Shown: positions 1 to 8,535, numbered from the stretch's first letter. The stretch: 64,000 bases of DNA from Kutzneria sp044547355 (GCF_044547355.1 NZ_JBIUAG010000006.1:62001-126000); one strand, 5' to 3'. Notes: generated by a model from the letters alone, not told the origin. Made by a program: numbers and translations.

Positions 1-1045
1 TGCCGATCTGCAGCCCGCAGTTGTCGCACGTGTAGCCGTCGGTCCGGTACACGTGCGACTCGTTGACGCCGTAGGTGAACGTCGGGTCGACGTGCACCGG
101 GTAGACGCGCTTGGCGTCGTGCAGCCACACCGGGTCAACCGAGACCGTCAGCCACCACCCGTCGGCGGCGTGGTCCAGGGCGTAGGTGCCGCCGGTCTGC
201 GCGGGCGCCGTCGTGTCCGCGCCGGCCGAGTCCCAGGTTTGGATCGGCGGCAGCACCAACACGACGTTCCCGCTGGAATCCTTGAGCTGCACCGAATCCG
301 AGCTCAGCTGCGGGGTCAGGCCTTGGGTGTTGAGCTTGAAGCGCCATGACGACGTCACCGACGGCCGCTTGAGCAGGATCGTCTCCTTCAACGCTCCCGC
401 GGTCACCTCGTAGTCGAGGTTGGTGTCCGGCGCGACGTTCTCGTAGCTGGCCTTGTCGCCGGTGACCTTCGCGGTTGCAGGCGCGGCGTTGTCCAGTGCC
501 AGCGACGCCTTTTTGTCGTCGATCTGCACGGACACCACGGCGGGGTCGTCCGCACGCTGCGCCAGCGACGGGTTCAGCGGCTGACGCTTGGCTGACGCCC
601 GCTTGGAACCTCCGTCAATCTGGAGATTGGTGTCCACCGGCTGCCACTGACCGCTGGTGTCCTTGGCGTTGAGCGGCGCGGTCGACTGCCGGACCGAATG
701 TGTGCCGTCCGGGTTGAGGTACTCCTCGCTGAACATCGACCGCGAGATCACCTTGGACCGCTGCGGGTCAAAGTGGCTGCCGCTCACGCCGGCGAGGCTC
801 GACTGCACAGTGAAGTCCGCGCCGGGCTTCGGTGGCGTGCCCTGCTCGGGTTGTGGTGAGGCGCTGGGCACGAGCGGCACCCGGCGCGGGTCTTGGGCGT
901 TCGACGCCGCGCTCGCGACCGCCGGCGACACGGCGATCTCGACCATGGTGATCGTCAGCAGGAACGCCAACACGGCGCTGATCAGTCGCAGGGCAGGTCT
1001 AGGTCGGCTGGCCGCGCGCGGCCAGCCAGGGCTGAGTGGAGACAC
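1..1045 (-). CDS. Secreted Rhs/YD-repeat-type protein, N-terminal part (runs off left edge)
   Basis: The frame is open for 348 codons from a GTG at 1045 to the window edge, so only the N-terminus is visible. A purine-rich GGGGGGA lies 5 nt upstream of the GTG. Residues about 18-45 are hydrophobic and end in an AVASAAS-like signal-peptidase site, so the protein should be exported. Next come a Pro/Ser-rich linker, a region with SVRQSTAPLN and WQPVDTNLQIDGG, and a segment ending DPTFTYG. This order is typical of the N-terminal module of giant actinobacterial Rhs/DNRLRE proteins, whose C-terminus usually carries a variable toxin; that part is out of view. It is next to an integrative element and may be its cargo. 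The family call rests on composition and motif order only. Confidence 0.6.
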   Translation of the reverse strand, partial: MSPLSPGWPRAASRPRPALRLISAVLAFLLTITMVEIAVSPAVASAASNAQDPRRVPLVPSASPQPEQGTPPKPGADFTVQSSLAGVSGSHFDPQRSKVISRSMFSEEYLNPDGTHSVRQSTAPLNAKDTSGQWQPVDTNLQIDGGSKRASAKRQPLNPSLAQRADDPAVVSVQIDDKKASLALDNAAPATAKVTGDKASYENVAPDTNLDYEVTAGALKETILLKRPSVTSSWRFKLNTQGLTPQLSSDSVQLKDSSGNVVLVLPPIQTWDSAGADTTAPAQTGGTYALDHAADGWWLTVSVDPVWLHDAKRVYPVHVDPTFTYGVNESHVYRTDGYTCDNCGLQIG

Positions 1046-1413
1046 AGATCCCCCCGGTAGTGGCAGATGGTCCGGCCGCGTCCCCGACTGTTCGCTGCGC
1101 CGTGCGCACAGAGTTAAAGACTAAGTAAGGATCCGCAATGGACTGATTGGCGTAGCGCGCGTTGGATCGGCACACTCTCGGTAGCACCAGGGGCCTGGAT
1201 GCTCCCTTTAGTCCATAAAGGAGTCATCGGGATACGTCCAGTTGTCGCAACGTGGGGACTGTGTCCTTGCTGACGTAACAGCACCAGGGGTGATTCCGAT
1301 GCAGCGTTTCGCCATGTTGCTCGGAACGGCCGCGACACGATGGAGCCGGCCTCATGCCGACTGTATGGACAGCTCGGGAAGTCGGCACCGCGATCCGACA
1401 GCATGAGCCCATC
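1046..1413. other. Intergenic region without a recognisable gene
   Basis: About 370 bases between the Rhs-type gene and the nuclease-like fragment. Base composition is less GC-rich than the flanks. No convincing coding frame, tRNA or strong hairpin was seen. It must contain the promoter of the leftward Rhs-type gene. Confidence 0.4.
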
Positions 1414-1824
1414 ATGATGACCGTGACCGACGATCCCGGCGAGCTCCTGTTCGAGCGCTACCTCGCCCAGCGCGGCGGCGAGATCCTCGCCCGGCATCCC
1501 AACCTGCGCACGCGCAAACGCCCGGACTACCTCATCCGCCTGGCCGGCCATGAGATCGTGGTCGAGGTCAAGACCTTCAACACCGCCGTTCGCGTCCCAC
1601 AACCGGGGAGCACGGAAGGTGCACCGTCTCCGTTTGCGCCGGTGCGCAAGAAGATCATGGTCGGTGCCGAGCAGCTCAAGGGGATCAGCCCGTACCCGCT
1701 TGTGGTGGTACTGGCCAACCCAGGGATTCGAACGCACATTCCGCATGAGCCGAACTGCTGCCTAATCGCTCGGGTCTCTGTCGACGTGCGCGGCGGCCTG
1801 GTTCACGGCGAAGCGCCAGGTCCA
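1414..1824 (+). pseudogene. Nuclease-like (PD-(D/E)XK) gene fragment
   Basis: From the ATG at 1414 the frame reads as a plausible protein to about 1722: GELLFERYLAQRG, then RKRPDYLI, then GHEIVVEVKTFN, then PYPLVVVLANP. The D38 ... E51-x-K53 arrangement followed by a hydrophobic strand resembles a PD-(D/E)XK restriction-endonuclease-like fold. After about 1722 the sequence stops looking like protein, yet the frame stays open to 2181 and runs antisense through a convincing gene (1825-2109). I infer that the 3' half was lost by rearrangement. It sits between the Rhs-type gene and the integrase module. It may also be a short intact protein with a run-on C-terminus. Function unproven. Confidence 0.4.
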
Positions 1825-2109
1825 TTAGCTGTTGTCGACGTAGAGGCGAGGTTCGGGGAACACCAAGGAGTTGGAGTTGTCGGCGTAGTCGAGGGAGACG
1901 CAGGTGTGGTGGTCGCCGTCCGGACGGGCGAACGCGAGTTCCCAGGCGTAGCGGCCGTTGCCGTAGTCCTCGTCGGGACGGCGGCGGGACTCGACGAGGG
2001 CGTAGTGCCAGCTGTGGCAGACGTCGGCGTTGAAGCGCTCGATGTTGGTGGCGGCGGTCTCCTCGGTGGCGGTGGGCAGCGGACCGCTACCCGGATTGAT
2101 CAGAACCAC
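1825..2109 (-). CDS. Small hypothetical protein of the integrative element
   Basis: A 94-residue protein starting at GTG 2109 behind a good ribosome site (GGGAGGA, 6 nt spacing). The start overlaps the end of the DUF2637-like gene by 23 nt, so translation is probably coupled. Third-position GC is high, supporting real coding. The sequence has an acidic, aromatic central part (DVCHSWHYALVESRR, DEDYGNGRYAWELAF) and no signal peptide or membrane segment. I do not recognise the family. Position directly after integrase and SpdB-like genes suggests an element-maintenance or transfer accessory role; that is inference only. Confidence 0.55.
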   Translation of the reverse strand: MVLINPGSGPLPTATEETAATNIERFNADVCHSWHYALVESRRRPDEDYGNGRYAWELAFARPDGDHHTCVSLDYADNSNSLVFPEPRLYVDNS

Positions 2110-2797
2110 GGCGGTCCTCCCTCGAGTCCGGATCCGGACTCAGATCGATCGGTGTCGACGCGGCGCGGTCGGCCCGCATGAGGGACACGAGGGCACGGGA
2201 GCGTTCTGCGCCGACGCCGAGTCGCTTGCGGAGTGTCTCGGCGGAGATGGGGCGTCGATGTTCGGCCCAGTGCTGGGCGTCCTCTTGTCGCGCCCGCTCC
2301 AGCAGAGCGTTCTTCGGTGGCGTATCGGTGCTGACAGGGTCGGATTGTGGTGCGGCTGGGTCGGACACCAGTGCCTGGAGGAATGCGGGTCCGACTTCGG
2401 CCCAGCCGATGAGGAGCAGCGGGCCGACCGCGTCGAAGGCCGCCTTGCCGTAGGCGCCGGCCGTGAGCGGACCGGCCACGTTCAGGGCGAGCGTGGCGAG
2501 GCTGGCGAAAACCAGAAGCCGCCTGGCCGGTCGTAGCTGCTCGGAGGTGGCACCGGTCAGGACGAGGTGGCGAAGGCCCAGTAGGAGTCCGAGAACGGAC
2601 AGGTCGAGCGCTGGTGCGACCAGGGGCGCGATCCAGATCGGGACCCCGAGTTGGACAGCGAGGCCGAGAACATTGCCGAAACCGAACAAGAATGTCAGGC
2701 CGACGACGACACCCACGATCGCAGTGACCGCCCGCACGATCGGTCCTGCCGGCAGCACTCGGCCGCCTCTCGGCACAGTAGTAGTCGTCGTGATCAC
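2087..2797 (-). CDS. DUF2637/SpdB-like membrane protein
   Basis: A 236-residue protein from GTG 2797, whose first bases overlap the integrase stop (GTGA). The N-terminal half has about four hydrophobic segments (IVRAVTAIVGVVVGLTFLFG; LVAPALDLSVLGLLLGLRHL; LLVFASLATLALNVAGPL; VGPLLLIGWAEVGPAFL), the pattern of DUF2637/SpdB-like proteins of actinomycete conjugative elements. The C-terminal half is soluble, with EHRRPISAETLRKRLGVGAERSRAL resembling a helix-turn-helix. Such proteins are linked to plasmid or ICE spread between hyphal compartments; the role here is inferred from family and from the tight coupling to the integrase. Confidence 0.6.
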   Translation of the reverse strand: MITTTTTVPRGGRVLPAGPIVRAVTAIVGVVVGLTFLFGFGNVLGLAVQLGVPIWIAPLVAPALDLSVLGLLLGLRHLVLTGATSEQLRPARRLLVFASLATLALNVAGPLTAGAYGKAAFDAVGPLLLIGWAEVGPAFLQALVSDPAAPQSDPVSTDTPPKNALLERARQEDAQHWAEHRRPISAETLRKRLGVGAERSRALVSLMRADRAASTPIDLSPDPDSREDRRGSDQSG

Positions 2798-4410
2798 GCC
2801 ACGCGCCACGCGAGGACGAGCCGGTCGGCATGGAATCCTCGGCGGCCGTTGGCGGGAAGGACGACGACTGCAGACAAGACCTCTTGGACATACGCGCGCT
2901 GCTGTGTCAGGGACAGCCCGTGCCAATCGGTTCGAAGCGTTGCTGACGCTGGGTTTGCGCGCGCGGTGCGAGCAGTCCAGCGCTCCCGGTCCCCCAACAG
3001 CTGAGTCTCCTGCGCCTCCAACTCTGGCAGCATCGTGAAGAACCGGTCGGCCGAGATACTCCGCGCCTTACGGGCCGCGTACAGCCCGGCCAGATCAGCC
3101 TGGACTTCTTCCAGATCCTTCTTGTGCGGCCATGGTTCTGGCGCCACCACCGCGTTGCGGCGCTCCGCCTCGATCTCGTACTTGCGAATCACCGCGGCAC
3201 TGACCCACTCGTCGACCTCACGCCCGACGATGCTCACACCTCCGCCGCAGCCACCCTGCGACTTGGCCTCACAGGTGTAGTAGAAACGTTTCGGATCCTT
3301 CACTCGAGACTCGTGCGCCTTGAGTGCCCGCATCTTTCCGCGACAGCCCTGACGCCCACATCGGAGCGTGCCGGTCAAGAGGTAGGTCCGCGAGTTCTTG
3401 CCACGACCGGCGATCACGTTGTCGCCGATCACCGCGATCACGTCGTTCCACTCATCCACAGTGAGGACGGCGTCGAACAAACCACGGACCGGCGACCCGT
3501 CGGGACGACGCACTATCTCGATCCGCCAGGACTGTTTGCCCGTCTCCGGAACGAACTGACGGATACACTTAGATCGAAACCCAGCCAATCGCGGGTTGCG
3601 GAACACCGTCTTCACCGTCTGGGTGGTCCACCTGTTGCCGAGCGTTGTGAGTATTCCCTTGTCGTTCCACTCAACGACGATGACACTGATCGGTACACGC
3701 TGCGCCAGCCTCTTCGCTGCCTCCTGAATCACCCTGGCCTCAAAGGGATCCAGGGTTCGCTTGTCAGCCTTCCAGCCGAACGGACGACGTCCACCCGTGG
3801 GAATTCCGGCCTGTTCCAGGGCATGATGCTTACGTCGGACGCGACGAGAGGTGGCTGCAGAGTCACTTCCCTTGGCCGCAACGATCATGCGGGCAACAGT
3901 GCGACCGTTGTCGGTGAGCAGGTCGAGTGTGCCGGTGATGTCGATGATCGGACGCCCGAAGAGTTGGACGACTTCGATGGCGTCTTCGAGATGCCGGTTG
4001 TCACGGGTGAGACGGTCGATGTCGTACACGACCAGCCCGTCGAGCCTCTTCCCGTTCGGCGCCACGCCTCGCTTGAGATCCTTGAGCGCGCCTTCGAAGA
4101 CAGGGCGCAGGACGCGGTAGCCCATGGTGCCGTCCGGCATCACCACATGCTTGCGCTTCCAGGCCGAGGTCGACGGCTCGACGTAGGTGTGAACGTAGTT
4201 ACCCTTGCGGGACTCCACATACGAGCGACAGTCCTTGGTCTGCTCGTCCTTGCCCTTGATGTCCCTGCCAGTCATGGCGTAGGGGCTGGTGTCGATCTCC
4301 GAGGCGTCCTTCTTGACGTCGAGCTCGAAGGAAAGCCTAACGATACCAGCGATGTTCAGGTTCTCCAGGTTGCCCCAGTGAGCCCTGCTCACACGTTCGA
4401 ACGGTTCCAT
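2794..4410 (-). CDS. Large serine recombinase (site-specific integrase)
   Basis: A 538-residue large serine integrase. The N-terminal resolvase-type catalytic domain (about 20-190) contains the nucleophile Ser27 in IVRLSFE with Arg25, and DGLVVYDIDRLTR. The recombinase DNA-binding domain follows (about 200-310), then a zinc ribbon with CGRQGC and YYTC...CGGG cysteines (about 345-395), then a charged coiled-coil stretch (about 420-470). Length and order match phage and ICE integrases that recombine attP with attB without needing a directionality factor for integration. The gene starts within 25 bases of the truncated HhH-GPD gene, as expected for an integrase next to its own attachment junction. 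The next gene overlaps by 4 nt. Confidence 0.93.
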   Translation of the reverse strand: MEPFERVSRAHWGNLENLNIAGIVRLSFELDVKKDASEIDTSPYAMTGRDIKGKDEQTKDCRSYVESRKGNYVHTYVEPSTSAWKRKHVVMPDGTMGYRVLRPVFEGALKDLKRGVAPNGKRLDGLVVYDIDRLTRDNRHLEDAIEVVQLFGRPIIDITGTLDLLTDNGRTVARMIVAAKGSDSAATSRRVRRKHHALEQAGIPTGGRRPFGWKADKRTLDPFEARVIQEAAKRLAQRVPISVIVVEWNDKGILTTLGNRWTTQTVKTVFRNPRLAGFRSKCIRQFVPETGKQSWRIEIVRRPDGSPVRGLFDAVLTVDEWNDVIAVIGDNVIAGRGKNSRTYLLTGTLRCGRQGCRGKMRALKAHESRVKDPKRFYYTCEAKSQGGCGGGVSIVGREVDEWVSAAVIRKYEIEAERRNAVVAPEPWPHKKDLEEVQADLAGLYAARKARSISADRFFTMLPELEAQETQLLGDRERWTARTARANPASATLRTDWHGLSLTQQRAYVQEVLSAVVVLPANGRRGFHADRLVLAWRVA

Positions 4411-4532
4411 GTTCTAGTCATACATACGAGCACCTGCTGATCAAGCAGCATGCCGAACAGGAGCGCCAGGTAGTCGCTGGAGAGCAGCGCGTCGGCGCCG
4501 GGTTCCTGGGCGAGGCAAAGCTTGCGGGTCAC
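4389..4532 (-). pseudogene. HhH-GPD base-excision repair gene, 5' stub cut by the element
   Basis: From GTG 4532 the frame reads VTRKLCLAQEPGADALLSSD then YLALLFGMLLDQQV, the characteristic N-terminus of the short actinobacterial HhH-GPD-type base-excision DNA repair proteins (about 190 residues in full). Similarity ends abruptly after codon 34 (nt 4431). The frame then reads 13 unrelated codons and stops at 4389, inside the integrase start region. The remaining 3' part is not seen anywhere in the window. This is a chromosomal gene interrupted by integration of the element to its left. Confidence 0.7.
4418..4440. other. Predicted attachment-site junction (attL/attR) of the serine-integrase element
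   Basis: The switch from HhH-GPD coding sequence to element sequence falls at about 4425-4433, around GATCAGCAGGTG read on the minus strand, only about 20 bases from the integrase start codon. Serine integrases leave hybrid att sites of about 50 bp with a 2-bp crossover core. The exact core cannot be fixed without the other junction, which is outside the window. Confidence 0.5.
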
Positions 4533-4781
4533 GGGCCAGAGTGTCCCACATCGCCTGACGCAGGGCCGGCAGGCGGAACGTCGCCGCCGAGACGGGCACC
4601 CGGGTCGCGTTGACGAGCTACGGCTCTACGGCGGGGCCGCGACCGCCTGCCGGTCGGCCCGCTTCCACAGCCGACGGTGACGGAACTGAGAGGCCAACTC
4701 AAATGACAATGGCACTCACATGAGAAGACCTGCCAAAATCTGGTAGGTTCGGCCGCAGTCACCTCGAGCAGGGAGAGCGGG

Positions 4782-5552
4782 ATGCGAGGACTGGCCGGCA
4801 AGACCGTTGTGGTGTGCGGCGGAGCCACCGGGATCGGCGCGGGAACGGCCGAGCGGCTGGCAGCCGAGGGGATGCGGGTCGTGGTCGGCGACATCAACGA
4901 GCCCGGCGCCAAAGCGACCGCTGAGCGCATCGCCGAGGCGGGCGGTGTCGCGCTGAGCGCCGGCTTCGACCTGGCCGAGGAGGAATCGGTGCAGGCGCTG
5001 GTGGATCTCGCGGTGACGCAGTGGGGAGCAGTGCACGGGCTGGTCAACGTGGGCGCCGACACCTCTCCCAACACCATCGGGCGGGACCTCGATCTGCTGG
5101 AGATGGACTTCGACGTGTGGCGACGCACGTTGGACGTGAACCTCCTCGGCTTCGTCCGCTCGTCCCGCGCGGTCATCCCACTGTTCCTGGCACAGGGCGG
5201 TGGCGCGATCGTCAACGTGTCCTCCGGTGCGGCCTTCGGCGGCGAACCCACCCGGCCGGCGTACGCGGCGTCGAAGGCGGCGATCAACACGCTGACCCGC
5301 CACGTCGCGTCCCGCTGGGGAAAGGCCGGCGTGCGCTGCAACGCCGTGTCGCCCGGCGCGGTGCTCAGCGAGGCGATGATCAACTCGATGAGCGCCGAGT
5401 TCCTCGACGGCATGCTGGCCAGGACGCGGTCGCCCCGGCTCGGCCAGCCCGCCGACCTGGCCGCCGCCGTGGCGTTCCTGCTGTCCGACGACACCGCCTG
5501 GGTCAACGGCCAGGTGTGGACGATCGACGGCGGAGCCGCGCTCCGGCAGTAG
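4782..5552 (+). CDS. Short-chain dehydrogenase/reductase (SDR)
   Basis: A 256-residue classical SDR starting at ATG 4782 behind GGGAGAG. The NAD(P)-binding motif GGATGIG is at 13-19, catalytic Ser147/148 in NVSSGAA, and the YxxxK pair is Y161/K165. The usual NNAG is replaced by NVGADT (89-94), so the family's central-sheet motif is unusual. The C-terminus ends WVNGQVWTIDGG, standard for FabG-like members. Reaction: NAD(P)-dependent oxidation or reduction of a hydroxyl/keto substrate; the substrate is unknown. A TetR gene follows 45 nt downstream with a palindrome between them, suggesting local control. Confidence 0.85.
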   Translation: MRGLAGKTVVVCGGATGIGAGTAERLAAEGMRVVVGDINEPGAKATAERIAEAGGVALSAGFDLAEEESVQALVDLAVTQWGAVHGLVNVGADTSPNTIGRDLDLLEMDFDVWRRTLDVNLLGFVRSSRAVIPLFLAQGGGAIVNVSSGAAFGGEPTRPAYAASKAAINTLTRHVASRWGKAGVRCNAVSPGAVLSEAMINSMSAEFLDGMLARTRSPRLGQPADLAAAVAFLLSDDTAWVNGQVWTIDGGAALRQ

Positions 5553-5564
5553 ATGTTGCCAATC

Positions 5565-5577
5565 GGGAATGATTCCC
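5565..5577. promoter_or_regulatory. Palindromic operator candidate for the adjacent TetR
   Basis: The perfect palindrome GGGAATgATTCCC lies 20 nt upstream of the TetR GTG start, directly after the SDR stop codon. The position suits autoregulation by the downstream TetR protein. Binding is inferred. Confidence 0.5.
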
Positions 5578-5597
5578 AATCCTGCTACGGTGGGCGC

Positions 5598-6191
5598 GTG
5601 GGGCTCCGGGAGAAGAAGGCGCAGAAGGTCCGCGAAGCGATCTACGACGCGATGCTCACTCTCGTCGAGCGTCACGGATACGACGCGGCCACGGTGGAGC
5701 AGGTGGCCGAGCACGCCGAGGTCGGGATTTCCACCGTCTACCGGTACTTCGAGAACAAGGACGCGATCCTGCTCGATCCGATCGAGCGCAACGTCACCAG
5801 GCTGGCCGATCTGTTCCGGACCCGACCCGACGACGAGGACGTCGCGGTCTCGCTGGGCTCGGTCGTGCACAGCGCGCTGGACCTCGACGCCGCCACCCGG
5901 GTCCAACTACGCCGGCTGCGAACGCAACTGAGCCACGCGCCGGGACCGCGAGCACGTCTGTGGGACTTCCTCCACCGACAGCGCCTGCTGCTGGAAGACG
6001 CCATCGCCGAACGCAGCGACCGGGGCGCACTGTGGAACTCGGCCGCCGCGCACCTCACCACCATGATCATCTCCATGGCGTCCAACCACGCCCACGACTG
6101 CCCCGACGACTCCACCCCCGCCGACTACGCGGACCAGGTCATCGCGATCCTGCACGGCGCCGATTCGCCGCTGCCGCGGCGACAGCACTGA
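5598..6191 (+). CDS. TetR-family transcriptional regulator
   Basis: A 197-residue regulator. GTG 5598 is preferred over the upstream in-frame ATG at 5553, because the earlier start would translate through the palindrome at 5565-5577. The N-terminal helix-turn-helix is clear: REAIYDAMLTLVERHGYDAA, then VEQVAEHAEVGISTVYRYF (about 12-48). The ligand domain has no recognisable signature. The gene has no obvious ribosome site and may be leaderless. It probably controls itself and perhaps the SDR gene in front of it. Confidence 0.85.
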   Translation: MGLREKKAQKVREAIYDAMLTLVERHGYDAATVEQVAEHAEVGISTVYRYFENKDAILLDPIERNVTRLADLFRTRPDDEDVAVSLGSVVHSALDLDAATRVQLRRLRTQLSHAPGPRARLWDFLHRQRLLLEDAIAERSDRGALWNSAAAHLTTMIISMASNHAHDCPDDSTPADYADQVIAILHGADSPLPRRQH

Positions 6192-6587
6192 CCTCGCCGA
6201 TCTCCTGGCCTTCCCGAGGAAAACAGCAAGAACGTCCATTGCCCTGAACGTCGGCGCGCGCGAACATGAGGCGTATTCCCGCTGCGGCGCCGGTCATCAC
6301 CGTCCAGCCCTGAGGTCCGGGCGCGCCCGAAGTCTGCGGAATGCAATTGGGACCGCGCGAGCAACAGTCCTCGCGAAAACAGGTCGTGGACCGCAGCCCA
6401 ATGCCGGACATACCATCAGGTCAGCTTCACTCCGACCGGAGATGCCAACCCACGAGGCCAGCACAGGAGTAAGCGAAACGTTCTCGCCGACTACGCATAG
6501 AAGGAACTGGCGATGGACTCGTCTTTCCCGACGCTGGACGGCGATACGACTCCCACGTCGAATTGGACCTCGACGGTCGTCATCCCG
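6192..6587. other. Intergenic region, no gene recognised
   Basis: About 400 bases between the TetR gene and the end of the LysR gene. A ribosome-site-like GAAGGA precedes an ATG at 6513, but the frame gives only about 25 non-overlapping codons before running antisense through the LysR gene, so I do not call it. No convincing hairpin or RNA gene was seen. Confidence 0.35.
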
Positions 6588-7490
6588 TCACAGCTCAAGC
6601 GGTGTAGCGAACCGATGGCGCGCGACCTCGATCGTCGGCCCGAGATCGTCGTCGGTCTCACGATCCGCCCGCCAGGCCAGGTAGGTGTCCGCGCCGGGCG
6701 TTCCGGGTGGCAGGAGTCGGATCACGACGCCGTCGCGTGTCAGGTTGCGGTGCCAGGGCGCATCCGGATTGGCGTAGGTGAAGCAACAGGCGTCGCCGTT
6801 GGCGATCAGGGCCGCGATGCCACCCGGGATCTGGTTGTCGACCACGATCCGCCCGGCCGCGGCGTCCTCGTAGGACCGCCCGGGTTCGTCGGAGTACTCG
6901 GTGTATCCCTGCACGACGAGCAGTTGCAGGCCGGCGAGGTGCTCGGGCCGGACATGCGTCAGCGAGAGATACGGCTCGCGGGCCGGCAGGGCGATCGCCG
7001 CGGTCTCGCGCAGCGCCAGCAGATATCGAAGGCGCGGATCCTGGATGCGCCGATTGACCAGGCCGAACGTCATGCGCCCGCGAAGGATCTCCTCCAGCTG
7101 GGACAGGGACAGCAACGGCTGGAGACGCACGATGGCATCCGGTTCGGCAATGCGCACGACGTCGTCCACAATCGTGCGGGCCATTGCGGGGGGAATCGAC
7201 CGCATTCCGAGGAGGATCTCCCGCCGCCCGCTCGCCCGCCGTCGCATGTCCCGGACGAGACCGTCGTGTTCGGTCAGCATGTGCTGTGCACGCGGCACGA
7301 GTGCCTCACCCAGGGAGGTGAGCGTGACGCTACGGGTGGACCGGTCGAACAGCGGGCCGCCGAGCTCGACCTCAAGCTGTCGGATTGCCCGACTCAATGG
7401 CGACGACGCCATGTGCAGCGTCTCCGCGGCGCGCGAGAAGTTCAAGGTCTCGGCGACCGAGAGAAAATAGCGCAGATGACGGAGCTCCAC
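6588..7490 (-). CDS. LysR-family transcriptional regulator
   Basis: A 300-residue LysR protein starting at GTG 7490 (VELRHLRYFLSVAETLNFS). The N-terminal winged HTH contains RAAETLHMASSPLSRAIRQL, LysR-typical, followed by the inducer-binding domain. It is divergently oriented to the patatin/monooxygenase pair across 178 bp, the classical LysR arrangement, so it most likely activates those genes in response to a pathway substrate. An upstream open extension to 7880 lies antisense to the patatin gene and is rejected as coding. Confidence 0.88.
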   Translation of the reverse strand: MELRHLRYFLSVAETLNFSRAAETLHMASSPLSRAIRQLEVELGGPLFDRSTRSVTLTSLGEALVPRAQHMLTEHDGLVRDMRRRASGRREILLGMRSIPPAMARTIVDDVVRIAEPDAIVRLQPLLSLSQLEEILRGRMTFGLVNRRIQDPRLRYLLALRETAAIALPAREPYLSLTHVRPEHLAGLQLLVVQGYTEYSDEPGRSYEDAAAGRIVVDNQIPGGIAALIANGDACCFTYANPDAPWHRNLTRDGVVIRLLPPGTPGADTYLAWRADRETDDDLGPTIEVARHRFATPLEL

Positions 7491-7668
7491 TGCTGCAGTG
7501 TGGCACAGGGCCGCATCCGCATCACCGGTCACCTCCCCTGCACACAGCAGAAATGAACGGCAGAAATAGCGCGAGGACTCCTCACGCCGGCTGCCCGATG
7601 TGACGAAGCCGCCGGATCGGAGCCAGCACCGCAGCCCTGGCCGTGCGCGAGACGAATGGGAGTGACAC
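7491..7668. promoter_or_regulatory. Divergent LysR / hydrolase promoter region
   Basis: This 178-bp region separates the LysR start (7490) from the patatin-like start (7669). It carries a short direct repeat CAGAAAT (7548-7554 and 7561-7567, 13 bp apart). LysR proteins usually bind such intergenic regions; the exact box was not identified. Confidence 0.35.
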
Positions 7669-8517
7669 ATGCCTGACAACAGCCGAGCCGTCGTCCTCGG
7701 CGGCGGTGGCGTCCTCGGCCTCGCCTGGGAGCTGGGCGTGCTCGCCGGGCTGCTCGAATCCGAGGTCGATCTGAGCAGTGCCGACATGATCATCGGAACG
7801 TCGGCGGGCGCGTTCGCGGGGGTCGCGTTGACGATGGCTTCGGACCCGGACGACCTCGCTGCCTTCGCGGGGACGGACACCGAGATTCCCGCCGCGATGG
7901 ATCCGGCCGTGGCTGCTGCCTACCGGCAAGCGATCGTCGAGGCCGGGGCCGACCCCTCACTGCTGGGTCGGCACATGGGCCGGATCGCGCGCCAGCATCC
8001 CGAGCCCGTCCCGTGGGCACGGCGTCGGGCAGTGGTGGAGCGACGCCTGCGCACCACGGACTGGCCGAGCGCGGCCCTCCAGATCACCGCGACCGACGCG
8101 GACACCGGCGAAGTCCACCTGTTCGACGCCGCGGGCGGGACTGCGCTCGTCGACGCGGCGGCGGCCTCGGGCGCTGTGCCAGGCATCTGGCCCGTCGAAC
8201 GATTCGGCGGCCGGACCTGGATCGACGGTGGGATGGCGTCAAGCACGAACTCGGCACTGGCCGCCGGGCACGACGCGGTCGTGATCCTCGCGCCGAGCCC
8301 CGCCGGGATGGGGATGCTCCCGGGCGCCGACGCCGAGGCCGACACGCTGCGCGCGACCTCAGCCGTGAGCCTGCTGGCGCCGGACGCGGCGAGCACGGCG
8401 GCCATCGGCCCGAATCTCCTCGACCCCGCCCGCCAACACAAGGTCGCGTCCGCCGGCCGTGCCCAGGGACGCGCGGCTGCCGCCGAGGTGCTGCAGGTGT
8501 GGTCCGCCGGTCAGTAA
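7669..8517 (+). CDS. Patatin-like phospholipase/esterase
   Basis: A 282-residue patatin-family serine hydrolase. The oxyanion-hole glycines are GGGGVLG (11-17), the nucleophile is Ser45 in GTSAG, and the catalytic aspartate is Asp186 in WIDGGMAS, giving a full Ser-Asp dyad. No signal peptide is visible, so it should act in the cytoplasm on acyl esters. It lies 18 nt upstream of a Baeyer-Villiger-type monooxygenase and is almost certainly co-transcribed. The pair suggests a ketone-to-ester-to-acid/alcohol route in which this enzyme hydrolyses the ester. The exact substrate cannot be read from the sequence. Confidence 0.88.
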   Translation: MPDNSRAVVLGGGGVLGLAWELGVLAGLLESEVDLSSADMIIGTSAGAFAGVALTMASDPDDLAAFAGTDTEIPAAMDPAVAAAYRQAIVEAGADPSLLGRHMGRIARQHPEPVPWARRRAVVERRLRTTDWPSAALQITATDADTGEVHLFDAAGGTALVDAAAASGAVPGIWPVERFGGRTWIDGGMASSTNSALAAGHDAVVILAPSPAGMGMLPGADAEADTLRATSAVSLLAPDAASTAAIGPNLLDPARQHKVASAGRAQGRAAAAEVLQVWSAGQ

Positions 8518-8535
8518 TCGAACAAAGGAACACAG

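Noticed and set aside
1721..1735. GTTCGAATCCC-like T-loop on the minus strand, suggesting a tRNA or tRNA-derived att site
   Set aside because: The flanking bases do not form T-stem or acceptor pairs, and the stretch lies within or next to the nuclease-like coding frame.
4551..4680. Short plus-strand coding-like stretch before the SDR gene
   Set aside because: It gives an Arg-rich tail with no start signal or recognisable family; may be a gene remnant but cannot be supported.
6513..7556. Plus-strand frame behind a ribosome-site-like GAAGGA
   Set aside because: After about 25 codons it is purely antisense to the LysR gene and has no protein-like features.
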